A DNA stretch of 64,000 nt, from NCBI GenBank assembly GCA_944325635.1, contig CALVBD010000001.1, positions 124,001 to 188,000 on the forward strand. Direction: 5' to 3'. Position numbers and translations under genes: made by a program. Below are positions 58,387 through 64,000 of this stretch, in pieces. Source of the stretch: Candidatus Gastranaerophilales bacterium. GTDB taxonomy: Bacteria > Cyanobacteriota > Vampirovibrionia > Gastranaerophilales > Gastranaerophilaceae. Each line of letters begins with the position of its first letter. Positions within the stretch are counted from its first letter, which is position 1. The notes below the pieces were generated by a model. It made no database searches and was not told where the DNA came from. It saw only the letters and a program-made list of their open reading frames with translations.

Positions 58387-59823
58387 TTAGCCTGCAATTC
58401 CGATTGTATGAATTTTAATAAAGTTCGTACCGCCGATAAGCAGTTCAGGTACAGAGCCTGTGATTACAACGGTATCGCCTTCATTATATCCGAGGTATTT
58501 TGTGAGGAATTTATCCATTTTTTTCAATGACGGAAGGTCAATTCTGCCGTTGATATCTAGTTTAATCGGGAATACACCTCTGTAAAGCTTGATATCTCTG
58601 CAAATTTCCTGTTTAGGGCAGCAAGCAAAAATTGGAACGCTCAATCTGCCTTCTGAGAGGAATGACGCTGTAAATCCGCTTCCTGTCAATGCAATAACAG
58701 CTTTGACAGGCATTTTCTTTGCCATATCCGCAATTGACATACCAATTGCCATTGCCTGAGAGTCTTTTTCTTCCTCTATCATTTTTCTCGGAAATTTATT
58801 TTTTCTCATAAACGGAGATTCTTCAACCGCAACAGCAATTTTTTTCATCATTGCTACTGATTCAACAGGATAAGCGCCTGCTGCAGTTTCGCCTGATAAC
58901 ATAATTGCATCTGTTCCGTCTAAAATTGCGTTTGCAACGTCAGAGGTTTCAGCACGGGTCGGGATAGGGTTCTCAATCATACTTTCAAGCATCTGTGTTG
59001 CAACAATTACTACTTTTCTCTTAGTGTTTGCTTTTCTGATAATTGTTTTTTGTACAATAGGAACTTTTTCCGTTGAAATTTCAATACCAAGATCGCCTCT
59101 TGCAACCATAATGCCGTCAGAAACTTCTATAATACTATCTATATTTTCAACAGCCTGCGGTTTTTCTATTTTTGAAATAATTTTTGCTGTAGTGTTGCCG
59201 TGACCTTGCAAAAGTTCTCTCAGTTTTACAACATCTGAAGCCTCTCTTACAAATGAAAGCCCGAGGTAATCGATATCGTTATGTGCTGCAAATTCTACAA
59301 ATTTTAAGTCTCTTGCTGTTAGTACATCAAGACTTCCTTGAGAACCCGGAATATTTATACCTTTTCTCTGTTTTAAAAGTCCGTCAGTCAGAACCTTTGC
59401 ATAAATGATTCTGTCTTCAACTTTTACTACTTCAAGCTGAATTTTTCCGTCGTCAATCATGATTTTTTCGCCCGGTGTAACGTCATCAGCCATACCCTTA
59501 TAATCAACCGGGATAATATCGTCTGTCATTTCAGGCTGGTGGCGGAATTTCAAGATTTCACCCTGCTTAAGCTCAATAGGATTATCAAGATTACCTATTC
59601 TGATTTTTGGTCCCTGAAGGTCTAAAAGAACAGGAATAAGCGTATTTCTTGCGTTTTCAAGCTCTCTGATGTAAGACAAATTCTTTTTGTGCATTTCAAC
59701 ATCGCCGTGCGATGAGTTTAATCTGAACATTGTAACGCCTGCATCAAAAAGTTTGGTAATCATTTCTTTCGTTGCTGTTGCAGGACCTAATGTAGCGACT
59801 ATTTTGGTCATAGTATAGTCCAT
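58387..59823 (-). CDS. pyk: Pyruvate kinase
   Basis: 478 aa. TKIVATLGPATATKEMITKL, FRLNSSHGDVEMHK, the cation/phosphate site IMVARGDLGIEIS, the MLESMIENPIPTRAETSDVA signature and TDAIMLSGETAAGAYPVE are all present. The C-terminal regulatory domain (to 478) is standard. It makes pyruvate and ATP from PEP. SD AAGGAGATG; monocistronic. Confidence 0.97.
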   Translation of the reverse strand: MDYTMTKIVATLGPATATKEMITKLFDAGVTMFRLNSSHGDVEMHKKNLSYIRELENARNTLIPVLLDLQGPKIRIGNLDNPIELKQGEILKFRHQPEMTDDIIPVDYKGMADDVTPGEKIMIDDGKIQLEVVKVEDRIIYAKVLTDGLLKQRKGINIPGSQGSLDVLTARDLKFVEFAAHNDIDYLGLSFVREASDVVKLRELLQGHGNTTAKIISKIEKPQAVENIDSIIEVSDGIMVARGDLGIEISTEKVPIVQKTIIRKANTKRKVVIVATQMLESMIENPIPTRAETSDVANAILDGTDAIMLSGETAAGAYPVESVAMMKKIAVAVEESPFMRKNKFPRKMIEEEKDSQAMAIGMSIADMAKKMPVKAVIALTGSGFTASFLSEGRLSVPIFACCPKQEICRDIKLYRGVFPIKLDINGRIDLPSLKKMDKFLTKYLGYNEGDTVVITGSVPELLIGGTNFIKIHTIGIAG

Positions 59824-59960
59824 TTTATCATCTCCTTTTATCTAAATAGTGATAATGTATATTTACAAAAACTTTACAAAAGTTTTTTTCTGATATATAA
59901 TATATACTATAAAAATAATTCATTTACTAGTGTTTAGTATAAAAGATGAGGAAGTGGAAA

Positions 59961-61229
59961 ATGAACAAATTTATGGTAGGGTTATTAGCTTGTGGTCTTT
60001 TTGCTACTACGTTAATGCCTTCTTTTGCGGCAGATATTGCCGATGTAAGCTCTAATTATTGGGCTACAAAAGAAATTAATGAAGTTGTTGATAGCAACAT
60101 CATGACACTCTCTAACGGTAATTTTTATCCGGAAGGCAGTGTTAAAAGAGTTGATTTTGTCCAGGCTTTGTTAAAAGTGTTATCTGACGAAAACATTGAT
60201 GTAAAGATTTCTAATATCTTCTCAGATATTAAATCTTCTGATTATTTTTACAATGATGTTTTACGTTCTCAGCAGCTTGGTTTGGTTTACGGTTATCCTG
60301 ATAAAACTTTCCAGCCTAAAAAACTTATGACAAGATCAGAAACACAGTCTGTTATCAGCCATATTACAAAAGACATGGATGCTGATACTTCTGTTTTGAA
60401 CAATTATACTGATTCAAAAGAAATTCCTGCTTGGGCTCAGAAACCTTATGCTAAAACATTGAATTACGGTATTTATGTAAATTATCCGAACGAAAATGAA
60501 TTACGTCCGAATGATGTTCTTTCCAGAGCAGAAGCTGCTGTTATTCTTGCAAGATTGAAAGATAAAATCGGTCTTGTTAAAAATGAATACAAAGGCGGAG
60601 TTGAACATTTTGCTTATGCAAGAAAAGCTCCAAACAACGAAGTTAAAGTAGGAGATTCTTCTAACCTTGTTCAAGAAGGTAATGTTATTCCTGTTGCATT
60701 TACTGAAAAATTTAAATCAGATAAGAGTGCTGCAGGTGACAGCTTAACTTTTGTAGCTAAAGAAGATATTTCTACTGAAGAAGGTACTGTAATATTCCCT
60801 GAAGGTACTAAATTCTATGCTCAGGTTAATGAAATTCAAGACCCGAAATGGTTTAACAAAAACGCAAGAGTTTACGCTGAAATTACAAGTGCAGAACTTC
60901 CTTGCGGTAAAAAAGTCGATTTAAATGCTAAACCGTTCACTAAAAAGTATGACCTTAAAGAAGGTCCTTGGATGACAGCCGGTAAATTAGCTTTATACAC
61001 AATCGGCGGCGGTGCTATCGGTACAGGTGCCGGTGTTGGATTTGCGTTTATTCCGGATCCTACTAAAATCGGTACAGGTATTGCTATAGGTACTCCTGTT
61101 GGTTGTGCTGTAGGTTTGGCTACCGGTTTAATCACAAAAGGCTTGAACTACCATGCTAAAGAAGGTGAAGTTGTTAAAGTTATCTTATTAAAAGATGCTC
61201 AAGTTGCTAAATGTAAAACAGCTTTATAA
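59961..61229 (+). CDS. SLH-domain envelope protein with glycine-rich C-terminus
   Basis: 422 aa from the ATG at 59961 (SD GAGGAAG inside the 15 nt after an earlier ATG at 59946). The signal peptide ends near PSFAAD. Three S-layer homology segments (ADVSSNYWATKEINEVVDSN, FSDIKSSDYFYNDVLRSQQL with YGYPDKTFQPKKLMTRSE, then a third with RPNDVLSRAEAAVILARLKD) should bind peptidoglycan-linked polymer. After about residue 225 comes a beta-type domain and then IGGGAIGTGAGVGFAFIPDP ... GTPVGCAVGLATGL, a glycine-zipper-like stretch. It lacks the long beta-barrel of SLH porins. Confidence 0.82.
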   Translation: MNKFMVGLLACGLFATTLMPSFAADIADVSSNYWATKEINEVVDSNIMTLSNGNFYPEGSVKRVDFVQALLKVLSDENIDVKISNIFSDIKSSDYFYNDVLRSQQLGLVYGYPDKTFQPKKLMTRSETQSVISHITKDMDADTSVLNNYTDSKEIPAWAQKPYAKTLNYGIYVNYPNENELRPNDVLSRAEAAVILARLKDKIGLVKNEYKGGVEHFAYARKAPNNEVKVGDSSNLVQEGNVIPVAFTEKFKSDKSAAGDSLTFVAKEDISTEEGTVIFPEGTKFYAQVNEIQDPKWFNKNARVYAEITSAELPCGKKVDLNAKPFTKKYDLKEGPWMTAGKLALYTIGGGAIGTGAGVGFAFIPDPTKIGTGIAIGTPVGCAVGLATGLITKGLNYHAKEGEVVKVILLKDAQVAKCKTAL

Positions 61230-61247
61230 TTCTTTTTAGATACTACG

Positions 61248-61286
61248 AAAAAGAGAGATTGAAAAATTTTCAGTCTCTCTTTTTTA
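61248..61286 (+). terminator. Terminator of the SLH gene
   Basis: AAAAGAGAGATTGAAAA pairs (one wobble) with TTTTCAGTCTCTCTTTT, followed by T-run. Confidence 0.8.
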
Positions 61287-61389
61287 TGCTTTAAGGTTAG
61301 GTTAAATTATCAATGCATATTCTCCATGCGGTTATCGTAATAAATCGGGTAAAGTTTACAATAAAAATGTAACAAATAAGGAGATATGT

Positions 61390-61677
61390 ATGAAAAAGTT
61401 TTTAATGTATTTTGGTGTATTCGGTTTATTATTGCTTCCTGCGCAAGGTGCTTTTGCATGGAATATTCAGAGCCTTAACCCGCTGCCATATATTGGTATA
61501 GGGCCTAATTATTCGACATTCAGTTTAAATCCTTTTACAGGGTTCAAAAACTGTAATCCATGTAAAAAGATTGAAAAATGTAATAAATGCGCAAAAATTG
61601 AAGTGGTTCCTGCATGTCCTGTGTGTAAGAAAGCTTTTGTTGAAGAGACATGCCCTTGTATGAGAAACCGTTACTAA
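61390..61677 (+). CDS. Small secreted Cys-rich protein (95 aa)
   Basis: Signal peptide MKKFLMYFGVFGLLLLPAQG with AFA-W cleavage. The mature part has four CxxC-type pairs (CNPC, CNKC, CPVC, CPC) in about 40 residues, suggesting metal binding or disulfides in the periplasm or outside. Good SD (AAGGAG). No family recognised; single gene with its own terminator. Confidence 0.7.
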   Translation: MKKFLMYFGVFGLLLLPAQGAFAWNIQSLNPLPYIGIGPNYSTFSLNPFTGFKNCNPCKKIEKCNKCAKIEVVPACPVCKKAFVEETCPCMRNRY

Positions 61678-61678
61678 T

Positions 61679-61710
61679 AAAAAAGCCGGTATTTTAAAGC
61701 CGGCTTTTTT
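61679..61710. terminator. Bidirectional terminator
   Basis: AAAAGCCGG (61681-61689) / CCGGCTTTT (61700-61708) with A and T runs, between the convergent genes at 61390 and 61709. Confidence 0.8.
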
Positions 61711-61945
61711 ATTCATCAAAATCGTCATATTCTGTTTGTTTTGCCTTTATTGCATACACTATGGACAATATAAACAATATTAATATCGGTAGACCATAAG
61801 CTATTAAGAACGCAAGGCCAACAGTATCCGGATTTTTGGCTATTGAATCTTTTGAAGCTTTCAAATGACCCATTGCCCAGAGTGAAAGGATTAAACATGT
61901 TGATATACAAGCATTTTTTGCTTTAACTGCTTTTTTATGATCCAT
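61709..61945 (-). CDS. Small membrane protein (78 aa)
   Basis: Two hydrophobic helices: NACISTCLILSLWAMGHL and VGLAFLIAYGLPILILFILS, then a charged acidic tail (TEYDDFDE). No family recognised. Its ATG overlaps the stop of the uridine kinase gene at 61945, so it is probably co-translated. Confidence 0.6.
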   Translation of the reverse strand: MDHKKAVKAKNACISTCLILSLWAMGHLKASKDSIAKNPDTVGLAFLIAYGLPILILFILSIVYAIKAKQTEYDDFDE

Positions 61946-62781
61946 TAATATTCAATGTCCTGTAATGTTTTAAAAATTCTGTCCGTAATATATTGAATGT
62001 ATTCCTGTGACACCATACCGTTAATAACGGCATCTGCAATCTGGTAAGCAGGTCTAATATATTGCTGCGCAGTTCTGTTTACATCTTTGAATTGTAAATC
62101 TGCTGCAGCGCCTGTTTTTCCTCTCAATGCTGCACGTCTGTACCAGCGGTCTTTAATGACTTCCAGAGGCGTATAGACATAAACTTTAACATCCATGATA
62201 TCTCTGATGCCTTCGTTTAAGACATATAAACCTTCTGTCAAAACAACCTTTGCAGGTTTTTTAACTTCTCCGTTCGGGTCTGATACGCAGGTGACAAAAT
62301 TATAATTAGGAGAAACTACGGTTTCACCTTTTTTTAGCCCCATAAGATGTTCTTTCATTAAGTCAAGATCAATCGCCTCAGGAGTATCAAAACTGAAACC
62401 TGTTTTAAAAAGTTCTTCATAACTCCCTGCTTCAAGTAATTCTTTAGAGGTATCTTTATAATAGTCATCACAACGAACTACGGTATAAATACCTTCTTTT
62501 TTATCTTTTACGCAAGCTTTTATCGTATTATCTACAAATACAGTTTTACCGGACGCGCTTTCGCCTGTTATCCCTATAAGAAATGTTTTTTTCTTTTCCT
62601 GTACAACTTTTCTTGCGATATTAAGAATCAGATTATCAGACGTTTTAAGAAATAGCGGCTGAGTTTCACGTTTATCTTCTTCAAGCACTCTTTTCAGCGA
62701 TTCTACGATATTTGAAATAATCTCCATATCACTGCGGCTTGAATAATAATCATAACTTGTCAAATGAAAGCTTGTGGTCAT
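61945..62781 (-). CDS. udk: Uridine kinase / phosphoribulokinase-family kinase
   Basis: 278 aa. FLIGITGESASGKTVFVDNT is the P-loop, VVRCDDYYKDTSKELLEAG and FSFDTPEAIDLDLMKEHLMG are the family's substrate blocks, VVLTEGLYVLNEGIRDIMDV and RWYRRAALRGKTG follow. The family phosphorylates uridine/cytidine or similar; an N-terminal 60-residue extension (helical) precedes the P-loop, longer than in E. coli Udk. Substrate inferred only. Confidence 0.8.
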   Translation of the reverse strand: MTTSFHLTSYDYYSSRSDMEIISNIVESLKRVLEEDKRETQPLFLKTSDNLILNIARKVVQEKKKTFLIGITGESASGKTVFVDNTIKACVKDKKEGIYTVVRCDDYYKDTSKELLEAGSYEELFKTGFSFDTPEAIDLDLMKEHLMGLKKGETVVSPNYNFVTCVSDPNGEVKKPAKVVLTEGLYVLNEGIRDIMDVKVYVYTPLEVIKDRWYRRAALRGKTGAAADLQFKDVNRTAQQYIRPAYQIADAVINGMVSQEYIQYITDRIFKTLQDIEY

Positions 62782-62939
62782 AATTTTTCTTATTCCCCTA
62801 ATGAACTATTTTAACATTGTACTTTAAAGGTAAATTATTTTCTAATAATTATAAATCTTTGTAACAAATATTTTTATTTTCTAAAGATTTTTGACGAATT
62901 ACCGTAAATAAATATGTGATAGTCAAATGGGAGTTCTAT

Positions 62940-63101
62940 ATGAGTGAAGATTTATTTAAAGAAGCCTTTTTAGAAGCCAGCGCAGAAGCAGCAGCCGAAT
63001 ATAGAGAAGAATTTAGTGAAATCGGAATGGCATTAGAAAAATTCTTTAATAACGTATTAGAAACAATTTCTCTGGGTGACAGGGATATGATGAAGCTTTA
63101 G
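62940..63101 (+). CDS. Small acidic hypothetical protein (53 aa)
   Basis: MSEDLFKEAFLEASAEAAAE, then YREEFSEIGMALEKFFNNVL. Helical, strongly acidic, no Cys. SD GGGAG about 8 nt before the ATG and a terminator at 63107 support it. The upstream region has TTGTAA followed 17 nt later by TAAAGA. Not recognised. Confidence 0.55.
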   Translation: MSEDLFKEAFLEASAEAAAEYREEFSEIGMALEKFFNNVLETISLGDRDMMKL

Positions 63102-63106
63102 TTAAT

Positions 63107-63138
63107 AAAAAAAGAACTCTTTAAAGGGTTCTTTTTTT
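63107..63138. terminator. Bidirectional terminator
   Basis: AAAAAGAACTCTTT / AAAGGGTTCTTTTT stem (with G-U pairs), flanked by A and T runs, between the small gene at 62940 and the convergent gene at 63137. Confidence 0.75.
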
Positions 63139-64000
63139 ATGCTGATTGAGCTTGTGTAATTTTTTTATATGACTCAATAACCTCTGTATTTTGTTGTCCC
63201 ATATTATCATTTTCGAGTTTTTGTTTTGTTGCAGCAATTAATTCCTGTTCAAAATTTTTATCAAACTTAGCTTTTAGAGCAATAACTTTTGCATTGTAGT
63301 CATTATTCTTTTGTAATTCTGATTCTCCGACGACTGCTCTGGAGGCTTTTCCGGCAAGCCAGCTTCCGACAAGTCCGACTGCGGCTCCGACAACGGCCCC
63401 TACAGCGGTACCGACGCCCGGAATAGGAATACAGGTTCCAATCGCGGCACCTGCTGCAGCTCCGGCTTTCATGCCTATTGCAAATCCGGCTGTTTCTGCA
63501 GCTACGTTTACAACGGATCTCGCAAGCTGCTTATTGCCGGCAGATGTTCCTAATTTGCTGTACGTTTCTGATATTTCCGGCGCAGCCGCAAGAAGAGAAA
63601 TTCCTGCAAATAACGCATTACCTTTTACTGCTTTAGAAAGTGTTCTAAAAGTCCCTGATTTCACTGCAAGTTCTTTCGCTGCAGTAGAGGCTTTGGTTAT
63701 TCCTGTTTTATTTTTAGCCCATTGAATGGCTTTACCGGCTTTTGTAACCGGTGCAAGCTCTCCGGCCGCTTTTGCCGTCTGTACATTTAAATCAGCTTTT
63801 GCAATTGCAGCGTACACTTCTTTCATTTTGCTTTTATAAGCATCACCACTCAGCTTCCCAGCTTCTCTGAGGAGTTTTCTTACATCGTTATAATATTTTG
63901 ACTTTGAAATGTTTTGTAAATATTTAAGTCTTGCATTTCCTGTGAGTTTTGCAGCTTCATCTGCCGGTAATTCAGTAAATGCTTTGTATTTTTGCGATAG
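63137..64000 (-). CDS. Hypothetical glycine-zipper protein, 5'-truncated at the window edge
   Basis: The frame is open to base 64000, so the start is outside; at least 287 aa. The part first seen (LSQKYKAFTELPADEAAKLT) is helical and charged. Further on, IGMKAGAAAGAAIGTCIPIP and VGTAVGAVVGAAVGLVGSWL form a long small-residue (Gly/Ala) membrane-active stretch, then a charged helical tail. Such zippers occur in toxins, phage proteins and envelope proteins. No family assigned. Confidence 0.6.
   Translation of the reverse strand, partial: LSQKYKAFTELPADEAAKLTGNARLKYLQNISKSKYYNDVRKLLREAGKLSGDAYKSKMKEVYAAIAKADLNVQTAKAAGELAPVTKAGKAIQWAKNKTGITKASTAAKELAVKSGTFRTLSKAVKGNALFAGISLLAAAPEISETYSKLGTSAGNKQLARSVVNVAAETAGFAIGMKAGAAAGAAIGTCIPIPGVGTAVGAVVGAAVGLVGSWLAGKASRAVVGESELQKNNDYNAKVIALKAKFDKNFEQELIAATKQKLENDNMGQQNTEVIESYKKITQAQSA

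Noticed and set aside
1-64000. CRISPR arrays, rRNA genes, prophage or insertion sequences with transposase
   Set aside because: I looked for regularly spaced repeats, rRNA signatures and transposase or integrase motifs and saw none.

Overview
The window reads as a chromosomal segment of an AT-rich, diderm, gut-type bacterium. The best fit is a non-photosynthetic cyanobacterial relative (Vampirovibrionia/Melainabacteria, order Gastranaerophilales). Supporting this are low GC, an SLH-domain envelope protein with a signal peptide, prepilin-like proteins, lipoprotein and O-antigen-type genes, a 6S-like RNA and several unknown proteins of the kind seen in that lineage. The lineage call is inference; no rRNA or other phylogenetic marker was tested.

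Layout. 1-5030: the 5' part of a prepilin-like gene carrying an 11-base G tract, an activase-related protein plus a cation/proton antiporter, rpsU, a 45-aa ORF, infC with an apparent AUA start, and tRNA-Phe(GAA). 5067-27808: a surface-polysaccharide locus. It contains a CDP-hexose branch (rfbF, rfbG, a C-methyltransferase-like enzyme, an RfbC-like epimerase), a GDP-mannose branch (gmd, fcl, an Rmd-like reductase), about eight glycosyltransferases, a polyprenyl-phosphate phosphoribosyltransferase and a GT-C-like membrane protein. A 633-bp nested inverted-repeat element (21427-22059) interrupts it, and a second 11-base G tract lies inside a predicted transferase.

27946-36302: housekeeping genes (PurD-like, DnaJ-like, queE, def, fmt, aroH, yqeK, nadD) plus a large acidic protein that looks like an inactive HerA-type ATPase joined to a PcrA/UvrD-type Tudor domain. 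36426-44556: unknown, probably lineage-specific proteins, a 6S-like RNA and an orphan CpaE/CpaF-like pair. 44645-54254: uvrB, then a tight eight-gene minus-strand operon running from a standalone ClpX-type zinc finger to a histidine kinase, including a triple Clp_N protein without an ATPase, ruvX, tilS and hpt. 54430-64000: TPR lipoprotein, lgt, an MFS transporter, pyk, an SLH protein, a uridine kinase and several small unknown genes, ending in a 5'-truncated glycine-rich protein.

Points that may be new: (1) two G11 tracts, one leaving the pilin out of frame from its best start and one leaving a transferase in frame, suggesting phase-variable surface structures; (2) several genes with a -10 hexamer only about 6 nt before the ATG and no Shine-Dalgarno, i.e. 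probable leaderless mRNAs; (3) an 85-bp promoter block shared between a 56-aa gene and an apparently non-coding transcript; (4) orphan Clp N-domain and ClpX zinc-finger proteins in one operon; (5) the dead-HerA/Tudor fusion.
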